Part shown: positions 35,828-46,765 of the stretch, one piece after another
Numbering within the stretch: the first letter of the stretch is position 1
How the letters are laid out: each line of letters starts with the position of its first letter
Origin: Paraburkholderia sp. FT54
GTDB taxonomy: Bacteria > Pseudomonadota > Gammaproteobacteria > Burkholderiales > Burkholderiaceae
Assembly: GCF_031585635.1 (NCBI RefSeq)
Contig: NZ_CP134195.1
Span: 2,728,001-2,792,000, forward strand
Length of the DNA stretch: 64,000 nt
Reading direction: 5' to 3'
Translations under genes and position numbers: made by a program
The notes under the pieces: generated by a model
The model's input: only the letters and a program-made list of their open reading frames with translations
The model's database searches: none
What the model was told of the DNA's origin: nothing

Positions 35828-36757
35828 TCATGCCGTATCGAGCGTGTCGTGAAGATGCTCGACGAGGTAGTCAATCAGCGCCCTCACCTTCGGCGGCAAG
35901 AAACGGTTCGGCGGATACAGCAGCCACACCGAGCCCACGTAGGCGCGCGCTTCGAGATTCCAGTCCGGCAGGACCTGCACGAGTTCGCCGCGCTGCAACG
36001 ACTCCGAGGCGGCAAACTCGGGGACACACGCAATGCCGAAGTCCTGCAGCGCGGCTTCGAGCCGCGCGCCGGCGTGGTTAGCGATGTAGCGCCCCTTCAC
36101 GTCGACGCTCTGTGTCTGGGTGCCGCGGCGAAAGCGCCAGCGGTTGTCGTCGGCAGTCTCGCCGAGGTAGATGCACGCGTGTTCGAGCAGATCGCGTGGC
36201 TGCACCGGCGTGCCGCGCTCGCGCAAATACGCCGGCGATGCCCCCAGCAGCCAGCGCACCGCGCCCAACCGGCGCCCCGCGAGTCCTTGCGGCGGGCGCT
36301 CGGTCAGGCGGATCACCAGATCGACGTCGTCGACGAGCGGGTCGACGTCGTGGTCGGTGAACAGGAGTTGCAGATCCACTTCGTCGTACGCGTGCAGGAA
36401 AGCGGGAATGAGCGGGTGAATCACGGACCTGGCGAACTGGGTCGGCGCGCTCACGCTCACCTTGCCTTGCGGCCTGCCGGCCAGTTGCCCGGCGGCGTCA
36501 ACCGCGCCCGACGCGGCGCTCACCATGTCGCGACAGAATCGCACGACCTGGGCACCCGATTCCGTGACCCGCACCGTGCGCGTGGAGCGCTCGAGCAAAC
36601 GGATCGCAAGCGCGTCTTCGAGGCGCTTGATCTGACGGCTGACCGTGGACGGCGTGCTCCCGAGTTGCCGCGCCGCCACCGAGAAATTGCCGGCATCGAC
36701 GACGCGCGCGAAAACCGCCATATCCGGCAGCAAGGCAAAAAGCTCGGTTGGAGTCAT
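35828..36757 (-). CDS. LysR-family transcriptional regulator
   Basis: A 309-residue LTTR with helix-turn-helix FARVVDAGNFSVAARQLGST plus PSTVSRQIKRLEDAL and a CbnR-like effector domain. ATG at 36757 was preferred; an extension to 36817 overlaps the divergent promoter region. It is divergent from the EamA transporter at 36894 with a 136-base gap, so it probably regulates that exporter. Confidence 0.9.
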   Translation of the reverse strand: MTPTELFALLPDMAVFARVVDAGNFSVAARQLGSTPSTVSRQIKRLEDALAIRLLERSTRTVRVTESGAQVVRFCRDMVSAASGAVDAAGQLAGRPQGKVSVSAPTQFARSVIHPLIPAFLHAYDEVDLQLLFTDHDVDPLVDDVDLVIRLTERPPQGLAGRRLGAVRWLLGASPAYLRERGTPVQPRDLLEHACIYLGETADDNRWRFRRGTQTQSVDVKGRYIANHAGARLEAALQDFGIACVPEFAASESLQRGELVQVLPDWNLEARAYVGSVWLLYPPNRFLPPKVRALIDYLVEHLHDTLDTA

Positions 36758-36893
36758 CGTCAGGATCCGTGAGTGCGGTCGGTCTATTAATGCATTCTCG
36801 ACATAAACGCTATGCACCGAGACCCGATTATCACGTCAAACGCAAAGTTCGACAATATCGGCTTATATCCGCTTATCAGTCCGAGGTCCGTCC

Positions 36894-37805
36894 ATGTCGA
36901 AACAGGAACGCCTGCTCATGTTGTCCGATCTGATGCTGCTGGCTGTCGCCGCCGTCTGGGGTACCAGCTACGGCGTGGTCAAAATCGCGCTGGTCTTTTA
37001 TCCGGTGCTGGGTTTGCTCGCGCTGCGCTTCGGCATCACTTTCGTGATCCTGTCGCCTGCGCTGCGCCATCTGCTCGCCGCCGACGCTCGCACGCTGCGC
37101 GGTGTGCTGATCGCCGGCGCGCTGCTTCTCGGCATCTTCCTGTGCGAAACCTTCGGCATCCTGATGACGCGCGCGGCCAACGCCGCGTTTCTGATCAGCT
37201 TATGCGTGGTGTTGACGCCGCTCGTCGAATGGTTGCTGCTCAAACGCAGGCCGAGCCGCGCCGAATGGCTGGCGGTGGCGCTTTCGCTGCTGGGCGCGTG
37301 GCTGCTCGCCGGCGACGGCGCACTGAGCCTCAATCCCGGCGACGCGCTGATTCTGCTTGCAGCCCTGTTGCGCGCGTTGACCGTGTGCGTGACCAAACGC
37401 GTGATGCGCGATTCGGCCCTGCCGCCGCTGTCGGTGACAGCGGTTCAGTCGGGCGTGGTGGCATTCGGCAGCGCCGCGGCCGCCTGGCTGTTCGCGCCGC
37501 AGCAATGGCAGCCCGTGCCGTCGATTGCGGGACACGCGGCGTTCTGGGGCTATGTCGGCTATCTGGTGATCGCTTGCACCCTGTTCGCTTTCTTCGCACA
37601 GAACTTCGCGATCAAACGTAGCAGCCCGACGCGCGTCTCCCTGTTGATGGGCAGCGAACCGGCCTTCGGGGCATGGTTCGCCTGCATCTGGTTGGGTGAA
37701 CGGATTTCGCTGACCGCGTGGGTCGGCGGCGCATTGATCGTCGCGGCATCGATTCTCGCGACGGTGCGATGGAGCGCGCTGCGTGTGAGCGCCGCGCGGG
37801 CCTGA
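36894..37805 (+). CDS. EamA/DMT-family transporter (RhaT-like)
   Basis: Inner-membrane drug/metabolite exporter of 303 residues with about ten hydrophobic helices in two EamA repeats (first repeat LMLLAVAAVWGTSYGVVKIA, second beginning near ALILLAALLRALTVCVTKRV). Conserved GSEPAFGAWFACIWLGE lies in the last helices. Such proteins export amino acids or other small metabolites. It is divergent from a LysR gene, a common exporter-regulator arrangement. Confidence 0.92.
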   Translation: MSKQERLLMLSDLMLLAVAAVWGTSYGVVKIALVFYPVLGLLALRFGITFVILSPALRHLLAADARTLRGVLIAGALLLGIFLCETFGILMTRAANAAFLISLCVVLTPLVEWLLLKRRPSRAEWLAVALSLLGAWLLAGDGALSLNPGDALILLAALLRALTVCVTKRVMRDSALPPLSVTAVQSGVVAFGSAAAAWLFAPQQWQPVPSIAGHAAFWGYVGYLVIACTLFAFFAQNFAIKRSSPTRVSLLMGSEPAFGAWFACIWLGERISLTAWVGGALIVAASILATVRWSALRVSAARA

Positions 37806-37823
37806 AGCAAAGTCTTGCGTCGA

Positions 37824-39086
37824 TCAATGGCTCGGCGCCAGTTCGTCTTCACGCTCCAGCGAGCGCGTGCGCCTGAGGTCCGGGAAGAAACGCATCCATA
37901 GCAGGGCGACCGCGATGGTCGCCATGCCGCCCACCAGCACGGCCGGTTGCGCGCCCCACCACCCTGCCGTCACGCCGGATTCGAATTCGCCTAATTGATT
38001 CGAGGTCCCGATGAAAAGAGAATTGACCGCACTGACGCGTCCCAGCATTTCATGCGGCGTACGCAGTTGCACGAGCGACAGACGCACGACCACGCTGATG
38101 GTGTCCGAAGCGCCGAGCACCATGAGCGCGACGAGCGACACAAGAAATTGATGCGACAGACCGAACACGACCGTGGCCGCGCCGAACGCGATCACGCCGC
38201 CGAACATCGCCGCGCCGGGCCGGTTGCGCAATGGGAAATGCGCGAGCCAGATGGTGCCCGCGAGCGCGCCGATGGCGGTGCCCGAGCGCAGCAGCCCGAG
38301 ACCGAGCGGACCCGTGTGCAGGATATCGCGCGCGAAGACCGGCAACAGCGCGGTCGTGCCGCCGAATAGCACGGCGAACAGATCGAGCGACAGCGCGCCG
38401 AGGATCACCGGCTCCTTGCGAATGAAGGCAATGCCCGAGAACACCGATTCAAGCGTGACGGGCGCGCGGCTCGCCGGCTTCGTCTGTAGCGGGATGCTCC
38501 ACACGGCCGTGGCGGCGGCCGCGAACGACAGCGTGCAGGCGAGATAGGCCGCGCCGGGGCCGATGCCGTAAAGCAGACCGCCGAGCGCCGGGCCCGCGAT
38601 CTGCGCGGTCTGATTCGCGGACGTGGCCCATGCCGTCGCTTTGGGCAACTGCCCGCGCGGCACGACGCCCGGCAACAGCGAAGCCACCGCGGGCGATTCG
38701 AAGGCGCGCGCCGCGCCGACACAGGCAGCCAGCATATAGATGACCGGTGCGCTGATCCAGCCGCCGAAGGTACCGAAAGCAAATAGCAATGCAGCGACGC
38801 TTTCGAGGCTTTGGCAGATAGCCGCGATGCGGCGGCGATCGTAACGGTCGGCGACCTGGCCGACGACGAGTGTCAGCACGAACATCGGCAGAAATTGCGC
38901 GAGGCCGACCAGACCGAGTGCGAAGGCGCTATGCGTGAGCGCGTAGATGTGCCAGCCCATTGCCACGGCGAGCATCTGGAACGACAGCGACGAGAGGATG
39001 CGAGTGCACCAGAAACGTTGAAATGCGGGGTGTTTCGGCAAACTAACGGATGGGGATCCGGACGGGTCGGCGGGCGCTGGCGGCAT
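37824..39086 (-). CDS. MFS transporter, DHA3/EntS-like
   Basis: A 420-residue 12-helix efflux-type transporter. It has FWCTRILSSLSFQMLAVAMG in helix 1, the loop 2-3 motif VVGQVADRYDRRRIAA typical of major facilitators, and a central charged loop (PLQTKPASRAPVTLESVFSG) between the halves. The family includes macrolide and siderophore exporters. ATG at 39086 was chosen; a longer frame to 39173 would add a low-complexity segment. Substrate unknown. Confidence 0.9.
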   Translation of the reverse strand: MPPAPADPSGSPSVSLPKHPAFQRFWCTRILSSLSFQMLAVAMGWHIYALTHSAFALGLVGLAQFLPMFVLTLVVGQVADRYDRRRIAAICQSLESVAALLFAFGTFGGWISAPVIYMLAACVGAARAFESPAVASLLPGVVPRGQLPKATAWATSANQTAQIAGPALGGLLYGIGPGAAYLACTLSFAAAATAVWSIPLQTKPASRAPVTLESVFSGIAFIRKEPVILGALSLDLFAVLFGGTTALLPVFARDILHTGPLGLGLLRSGTAIGALAGTIWLAHFPLRNRPGAAMFGGVIAFGAATVVFGLSHQFLVSLVALMVLGASDTISVVVRLSLVQLRTPHEMLGRVSAVNSLFIGTSNQLGEFESGVTAGWWGAQPAVLVGGMATIAVALLWMRFFPDLRRTRSLEREDELAPSH

Positions 39087-39206
39087 GGGGTTCGTGCTCT
39101 TGACTGGGCGGGCTTGGGCGGCCGCTAGTTTAGAGCAAGATGATCTGTTTTGCTTTACTGTCTCGAGCGGCACACCTCGCCGGCATCGACAGCGCGGCTC
39201 GCCACC

Positions 39207-40340
39207 TCAGGCAAGTACCGCTGGACGTGCGCGGGTAAATCGGGATTCCACGAGCAGATAAGAGAGGCTGCCGAGCACCGCCGTCATCGCGACGCCGGCC
39301 AGTACCGCGACCAGATACGCAAGCCTGATGTCCGTGAAGTTGCGTTGCGCCACCAGCACGATGGTCGGATAAAAAGGCACGTGCCAGATGTACAGGCTAT
39401 AGCTTGCGCGTCCTATTGAAGCAAGCGGCCTGAATTCCAGTGCGCGCACGATCACCGAGTGCGCAGAGGAATGAATGACCCGGTAAATCATCATCGCGAC
39501 GGACACAGCTAGCAGCGTATATCCGAACGTCTGAAGCCACGCCAGAGTCTTGAACGGGACATCCGAACATGCCAACGCAATCCAGATCGCCATGAAAATC
39601 GCCGCGCCGAGCACGCCTGCCGCTGCAGACTGCCTGGAATGAAGGTGGGAAGGCACCAGTGCGAGCAGACAACCTACCGCAATCGAGTCGATCCGGCACA
39701 GCGTGAAGCTATAGATGCCGTTGTCGGAAATCCCGGCAAAATGGCAAATCAATCTGAACGATATCGCCACCAGCAAGAGCGCCACGGCCGGGCGAAAGTA
39801 CGAATGGAAACGGGCAACGAGAATCGGGAAGACGATATAGAAATGCCATTCCACGGCCAGCGTCCAGAAATGCGCCATGGTGAAATGTTGATCGGCAAGC
39901 GCGACCCGGTCGCCCAGCAGCGACTGCAGGCTGGCCGTGAATGTCCATAGCAGATACTCGTTTCTCAACACTTTGCTATGCGGATCGATGAACAGCGCGA
40001 CAAGCGTGACTATCAGCAGGCTCGCGACGTAGGCCGGCAGCAACCGGATGGCACGGCGCCGAATGAATGTCGAATATGACGCGACTGAATTGACGGGCCG
40101 CTTCAATAGCGTTGTGGTGATGAGATAGCCCGAGATCACGAAAAACACGTCCACGCCTATCCAGCCGGTCGACGCAATATGCACGAGGCCGGACCATGCG
40201 CCACCCAACTCCGAGAGGCGGCTGGAAAAATAGCTCGTGTAATGAAACAGGACGACCAGCATCATCGAAATGGCTCGAAGCCCGTCGAGGCCGGTCACGT
40301 AGCGCAAAGAACTTGTGTCTCGGATGCTGTGCGTCTCCAT
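39207..40340 (-). CDS. acyltransferase 3 family membrane protein (OafA/YrhL-like)
   Basis: Integral-membrane O-acyltransferase of 377 residues that modifies surface polysaccharides. The family pattern is visible: GLDGLRAISMMLVVLFHY near the N-terminus with the catalytic His, GVDVFFVISGYLITTTLL, FIRRRAIRLLPAY, and FWTLAVEWHFYIVFPIL in the middle; the C-terminal half has further helices including ASYSLYIWHVPFY. It neighbours a methyltransferase gene, together suggesting a small cell-surface glycan modification group, but no glycan cluster is present. Confidence 0.93.
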   Translation of the reverse strand: METHSIRDTSSLRYVTGLDGLRAISMMLVVLFHYTSYFSSRLSELGGAWSGLVHIASTGWIGVDVFFVISGYLITTTLLKRPVNSVASYSTFIRRRAIRLLPAYVASLLIVTLVALFIDPHSKVLRNEYLLWTFTASLQSLLGDRVALADQHFTMAHFWTLAVEWHFYIVFPILVARFHSYFRPAVALLLVAISFRLICHFAGISDNGIYSFTLCRIDSIAVGCLLALVPSHLHSRQSAAAGVLGAAIFMAIWIALACSDVPFKTLAWLQTFGYTLLAVSVAMMIYRVIHSSAHSVIVRALEFRPLASIGRASYSLYIWHVPFYPTIVLVAQRNFTDIRLAYLVAVLAGVAMTAVLGSLSYLLVESRFTRARPAVLA

Positions 40341-40469
40341 CCGCGCATTTTACAGATTACAGAATGCTCGCGGCCGTAATAATCAGAACCAGCCGTGACC
40401 GAGTCGAAACAGAGGTGGACGGGCAAGCGCCGCGCGGACGAAGCTCAAGCGCCGGTTCCAGGCGTAGCA

Positions 40470-41378
40470 CTACGACAGCAGACGTGCCACGCGCCGCACC
40501 GCACGATGCAGCCGCGAAGGCACGGCGCGAACCTGAAGCACCGGTGCGAGAGGCTCCGGCGGCGGCGGCAACGGTGCGGCTGCCGCTTCCATGCGTGCCC
40601 AACTGGCGGAAGCGACTTCGACGTCCGCGCATTGCTGCATGTGAACCTGAAACTCGATTTCGTTTCTTGCGGTGTCGAAGAAATTCGCGCACGACATGCT
40701 CAGAAATCCGTTTTCGACGAGCAGCCGGCAAATCCTCGCAAATGTGCTTGGCGTGAACACCCAGACGTGCACGTCGTGATAATTGCCATTGGCAAAAGCA
40801 TCCTGAGCAGCGGCAAGGCCGTCCGCGAATGTATGCGCCGCCCGTCCACCCGACGGGAGGCCAGCCCAGATCGCCCCTGCATTCACGTCGTAACGAACGT
40901 TCACGACATGGTCGATGATTGCCTGCGGCTGAGGAATGCGCGCCCGCACGGCATAAGCGCTCAGCACGTCGCTGATGCGCGACTCTTCCCGCATCAGATC
41001 GAAAGTAAAGCGCTTGTCGGGCACCGCGAGACGCAGTTGACCAGCGGGTTTGAGTATTGCGCCAATCTCGGCAAACCAGCCGACGAGATCCGGCACATGC
41101 TCGACCACATGGGATGCAATCACGTAGTCGACGGATCGACCGCCTAGCGCTTCGAAGAGCGATTGCTTGCCCCAGACGGCATCGACGTCGACGAGCGCGT
41201 CGATATCGACATTCGGATCGTGTTTGTACTTTTCGCGCAGAGCTTCTGTGGTGGCGTGGTCGACGTAATAGACCTTGCCATCCGCGCGTGTCACGACCGG
41301 TCGGCAAAGTGCGCCGATTTCCGCACCGATTGCGGTGGACAGATCCAGTCCAGACAGCAGCTTGACTTTGCGATCCAT
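40470..41378 (-). CDS. class I SAM-dependent methyltransferase
   Basis: A 302-residue methyltransferase: the SAM-binding region is unusual in being led by DLSTAIGAEIGALCRPVVTR, then YVIASHVVEHVPDLVGWFAE and LKPAGQLRLAVPDKRFTFD, which match the motif II-III area of Methyltransf_11/23 proteins linked to surface polysaccharide synthesis. The start at 41378 is preceded by GGAGCTCGCGCA. It ends with a Pro/Ala-rich and Arg-rich tail. Paired with the downstream acyltransferase on the same strand. Confidence 0.82.
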   Translation of the reverse strand: MDRKVKLLSGLDLSTAIGAEIGALCRPVVTRADGKVYYVDHATTEALREKYKHDPNVDIDALVDVDAVWGKQSLFEALGGRSVDYVIASHVVEHVPDLVGWFAEIGAILKPAGQLRLAVPDKRFTFDLMREESRISDVLSAYAVRARIPQPQAIIDHVVNVRYDVNAGAIWAGLPSGGRAAHTFADGLAAAQDAFANGNYHDVHVWVFTPSTFARICRLLVENGFLSMSCANFFDTARNEIEFQVHMQQCADVEVASASWARMEAAAAPLPPPPEPLAPVLQVRAVPSRLHRAVRRVARLLS

Positions 41379-41426
41379 TGCGCGAGCTCCACGGTGGTCT
41401 CCGCGAGAGTCTAGCAAGAAAACACA

Positions 41427-41458
41427 AAGCCGTTGAATCCTTGCAGATTCAACGGCTT
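41427..41458. terminator. strong bidirectional terminator hairpin after tRNA-Ser
   Basis: AAGCCGTTGAATC and GATTCAACGGCTT form a perfect 13-bp stem around a 6-base loop. It is followed by ATTTTTCG on + and by TGTGTTTTC on -, so it would end transcription of the tRNA gene on the minus strand. Confidence 0.88.
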
Positions 41459-41470
41459 ATTTTTCGTTCC

Positions 41471-41561
41471 TGGCGGAGAGAGGGGGATTCGAACCCCCGA
41501 TAGGCTATTAACCTATACACGCTTTCCAGGCGTGCGACTTAAACCGCTCATCCATCTCTCC
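41471..41561 (-). tRNA. tRNA-Ser (anticodon GGA)
   Basis: Minus-strand sequence has a GGAGAGA acceptor pairing with TCTCTCC, then a G discriminator and encoded CCA (41471-41473). The anticodon arm is CACGC-CTGGAAA-GCGTG, with GGA at 41525-41527. A long variable arm (TATAGGTTAATAGCCTA) and the T-arm GGGGGTTCGAATCCCCC are class II features expected for serine. Confidence 0.96.
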
Positions 41562-41621
41562 GGCGGGGAGCCGAATTATAGCAAACTTCGCGCCCTGCGC
41601 CAGACCCACGCGCAAACGGAC

Positions 41622-43640
41622 CTAAGGATGCCGGATGTAGTCCACCAGCGCCCGCGTATAAGCATCCGGTTTCCGGTCGATCAGACTCACGCCGATTGCC
41701 ACCAGAAACCCTGCCGGCACGCCGAATACGCCTGAGCTGATCGGCTCGATCCCGAACCACCGCGCGCCGGCGAAGCCCGTCATCTGCGTAAAGAATGGGT
41801 ACGTGGAGACGATGTAGTAGATGCACACCACCAGCCCCGCCACCATGCCCGCCACCGCACCGAGCCGTGTGGTGCGCTTCCAGAACACGCCCAGCACCAG
41901 CACCGGAAACAGGCTCGACGCCGCCAGCGAAAACGCCGCGCCCACCAGAAACAGAATGTTCCCCGTATTCAGCGACGCCACATACGACGCAAACAGCGCC
42001 ACCCCCAGCAACAGAATCTTCGAGATCGTCACGCGCCGCTGGCTCGATGCGTTCGGATCGACCATGTGGTAGTACACATCGTGCGACAAGGCATTGGCGA
42101 TGGTGAGCAGCAAACCGTCCGCGGTAGAAAGCGCCGCCGCCAGCGCGCCCGCCGCGATCAGCCCCGACATCACGTACGATAGCCCCGCGATCTCCGGCGC
42201 GGCGAGCACGACCATGTCGGGCTGCATCTGAATCTCGCTCCAGCGCACGATGCCGTCGCCGTTCGTATCGGCGAGGCTGATCAGGCTCGGCTCGACCTTG
42301 CGCCATTGCATGAGCCACTGCGGCAAGTCCGAGAAGTGATGGCCGACCAGGTTGGTCAAGATCTCGTACTTGATCAGCACCGCCAACACGGGCACCGTCA
42401 GATAGAACAGCGCGACGAAAAAGAGCGTCCATCCGACGGAGCGTCGCGCCGAGGCCACCGAGGTGGTCGTGTTATAGCGCGTCAGAATATGCGGCAGGCT
42501 CGCCGTGCCGAGCGACAGGCACAGCAGCAGCGAAAGAAAATTGCGTTCGTGGGTGCGCCGGTCTTCATCGCTCGCGGCGGGGAACGGCTCATGCATCGGC
42601 ACCGGTGCGGCGGCGCGCATCAGCATTTCGTCGCGTCGCTGGGCCCAGACGATCTGCGCGGCGGCGGCGTCGCGCGGAAACTGTTCGAGCGCCCGCTCGC
42701 GCTCCTTGATCTCGCGCAGCGGGCCGTTATGGCGGCGCAGGTCGGCGACTTCCTGCGTGAGACGCAGTTTCTCGTCGACGAACGATTGCGGCAACGTGTC
42801 GAGCCGCACCTGCATCAACGCGGCACGGCGTCGATAATCGTCGCGCACGGTCTGCTCGAGCGGCGCCTCACGCACCTGCTTCTCGAGGCGTTCGACACGC
42901 TCCATCAAGCGGCCGTAGTTGAATTGCGGCACCCAGCCGAGGCCATCCTTGTGAGCGATCATCGACACGGGGATCAGAATCGCCGCGATCAGGATGATGT
43001 ACTGCGCGACCTGCGTCCACGTCACGGCACGCATGCCGCCGAGAAACGAGCACACCAGAATGCCCGCCAGACCGCAGAAGATGCCGACGGCGAAATCCAC
43101 GCCGATAAAGCGCGTCGCGATCAGGCCGACGCCCTGGATCTGCGCGACCAGATAAACGAACGAGCACAGAATCGCTGCCAGCGCCGCGAGGCCACGCACG
43201 GCGTTGCTCGAAAAGCGCGTGCCGAGAAAATCGGGAATCGTGTAGCGCGCGAGCTTGCGCACATACGGCGCGAGCAGGAACGCGACGAGGCAATAGCCGC
43301 CGGTCCAGCCCATCAGATACGCGAGGCCGTCATATCCGGTCGCATAGATCGAGCCGGCGAGGCCGATGAACGAGGCCGCCGAAAGCCAGTCGGCGGCCGT
43401 CGCCATGCCGTTGAAGGCGGACGGCACGCGCCGCCCCGCCACATAATATTCGACGAGATCGGAAGTGCGCGACAGCAGGCCGATCACCGCATACACCGCG
43501 ATCGGCACGAACAGGAACACATAGCCGATCCACACACCGGGACCGGTCGTGCGCTCGATGCGCCACATCACGTAGATGAAAAGCAGGAAGCCGAGCGTGT
43601 AAAGGGCGTAGGAACGGATCAGCCGGTTCGTGAGCTTCAT
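41622..43640 (-). CDS. sodium:solute symporter, VC_2705/ActP-like
   Basis: A 672-residue SSS-family transporter for acetate or related short organic acids. Helical segments include LYTLGFLLFIYVMWRIERTT, VYAVIGLLSRTSDLVEYYVA, ASFIGLAGSIYATGYDGLAY and the sodium-site region MSGLIAAGALAAALSTADGL. An unusually long charged loop of about 150 residues (roughly 245-400, rich in Arg/Glu) interrupts the helices, as in the VC_2705 subfamily. It starts seven bases after the stop-proximal end of the DUF4212 gene, its usual partner. Acetyl-CoA synthetase lies nearby on the same strand, which supports acetate uptake. Confidence 0.9.
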   Translation of the reverse strand: MKLTNRLIRSYALYTLGFLLFIYVMWRIERTTGPGVWIGYVFLFVPIAVYAVIGLLSRTSDLVEYYVAGRRVPSAFNGMATAADWLSAASFIGLAGSIYATGYDGLAYLMGWTGGYCLVAFLLAPYVRKLARYTIPDFLGTRFSSNAVRGLAALAAILCSFVYLVAQIQGVGLIATRFIGVDFAVGIFCGLAGILVCSFLGGMRAVTWTQVAQYIILIAAILIPVSMIAHKDGLGWVPQFNYGRLMERVERLEKQVREAPLEQTVRDDYRRRAALMQVRLDTLPQSFVDEKLRLTQEVADLRRHNGPLREIKERERALEQFPRDAAAAQIVWAQRRDEMLMRAAAPVPMHEPFPAASDEDRRTHERNFLSLLLCLSLGTASLPHILTRYNTTTSVASARRSVGWTLFFVALFYLTVPVLAVLIKYEILTNLVGHHFSDLPQWLMQWRKVEPSLISLADTNGDGIVRWSEIQMQPDMVVLAAPEIAGLSYVMSGLIAAGALAAALSTADGLLLTIANALSHDVYYHMVDPNASSQRRVTISKILLLGVALFASYVASLNTGNILFLVGAAFSLAASSLFPVLVLGVFWKRTTRLGAVAGMVAGLVVCIYYIVSTYPFFTQMTGFAGARWFGIEPISSGVFGVPAGFLVAIGVSLIDRKPDAYTRALVDYIRHP

Positions 43641-43644
43641 CGGC

Positions 43645-44025
43645 TCAGTTCCCGTGCGTGGCGAGCGCGTCGGCGCTGGCGTCGGCGTCGGCGTCGGCGT
43701 CCGCTTCGAAAGCGCGCTGCAGCCGACGATCAGCACGCTGCATGAGCACGATGTACACGAAGATGAGCGCCAGATAGATCAGGATCGCGCCCTGCGCACC
43801 GAAGTAGAACGGCAACCGGAAGCCGCCGACCCGCACCTGCGCCAAGGCCGGCGCCATCAGCGGCAGGACGAACGAGACGAGGAAGCCCAAGGTCATCAAC
43901 GTCGCAATCAACGCGAGGTTGAAGCGCCAGTACTTTTGATGCGCGCGCGCCATCGCTGCCGAGACCGCGGGCGGTTCGGGCGGCGGATTGAGCGTAGCGT
44001 GAGAGGAGTGGTGCGGCGCGGCCAT
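43645..44025 (-). CDS. DUF4212 small membrane subunit of the SSS symporter
   Basis: A 126-residue protein with two helices (LALIATLMTLGFLVSFVLPL and QGAILIYLALIFVYIVLMQR) and the family motif HQKYWRFN near the N-terminus. DUF4212 proteins are always found just ahead of VC_2705-type symporters and are thought to be their partner subunit. The C-terminal tail reads ADADADADAS, encoded by a short tandem repeat. The ATG at 44025 was chosen over a TTG at 44040. Confidence 0.9.
   Translation of the reverse strand: MAAPHHSSHATLNPPPEPPAVSAAMARAHQKYWRFNLALIATLMTLGFLVSFVLPLMAPALAQVRVGGFRLPFYFGAQGAILIYLALIFVYIVLMQRADRRLQRAFEADADADADASADALATHGN
43678..43701. repeat. hexanucleotide tandem repeat (GGCGTC x4)
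   Basis: Four perfect copies of GGCGTC within the 3' end of the DUF4212 gene, coding for the Asp-Ala run. The unit is a multiple of three, so copy-number change would lengthen or shorten the tail without a frameshift. Confidence 0.85.
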
Positions 44026-44172
44026 GCGCCTATGTATCAAAAAGCCACCGGGCAGGCAATCGGGATTGTCCGCGCGGTGGCTTCAACAACGTGGCTTCAG
44101 TGGGAGCGATCTGCGTTGGATCAAGAGCGTGTGTTCGACACGCCCTTGACGTTCAGACAGTTAAACCCAAGC

Positions 44173-46155
<1,983 letters not shown>

Positions 46156-46765
46156 CGACAACCCCTTGGTGAAGATGAAACGTAAAACCTGTGCCGGCGC
46201 GCCGTGGCATGTCTGATCGCACGGGCGCGCCGAAAGTCGCGGCATTGGCCTTCCATTCGTCGGCAACATGATCGCCCATGCGGCACTGCATCATACGAAT
46301 GATCGAGGGCCAGCTTTCGATAAAGATAAAGGCTGCAACTTACCCACTACTTACGGGCAGCCGTACGGCAGTTGCGATGCTGTATGCGCACAGCGCCTCC
46401 AATAGTCGATATTAACCGGTGCGATCCGGCTGTGTCATGGGCTGCATATAGCAGCAGAAGTACAAGCATCGTCTTCCTCGATCAGCAACCAGGGTTACAC
46501 CCAGGGTGTTTCCATGTGCTTCGGTAGCGCTTTGCGAGCGTCGAGCCGCGGACCCGAACAGCCGCCACCGTGTCGCCAACGATATGGAGTTGGCTCTGCT
46601 TATTAAATGGCATGTCGATTTTTTGAATTGATCTGAATGGGAGCCGTAAGACTATGTATCGCCGTTCCGCGCTTCATGGGTGCTGTAATGAAATCGTAGT
46701 TCGTCACGCAACACCGTCGAGGTGAAGCGCATCCAATGCTTGAGCTGTAATCAAGGAGCATTTCA
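46156..46765. other. intergenic region between acs and the ADP-ribosyltransferase gene
   Basis: About 610 bases without a gene, carrying divergent promoters. Visible: a dyad ATCAT-ACGA-ATGAT at 46290-46303, 135 bases from the acs start; an inverted repeat GCTGC-ATATA-GCAGC at 46441-46455; and TTCG-N16-GTCG at 46519-46542, one mismatch from the hrpII-type box (TTCG-N16-TTCG) used by HrpB regulators in Ralstonia. None is proven. Confidence 0.45.

Noticed and set aside
41471..41561. tRNA-Ser as integration site of a genomic island
   Set aside because: No repeat of the tRNA 3' end and no integrase gene seen nearby.
46290..46303. Dyad ATCAT-ACGA-ATGAT upstream of acs as a Crp or sigma-54 site
   Set aside because: Does not match either consensus; noted only as a symmetrical sequence.
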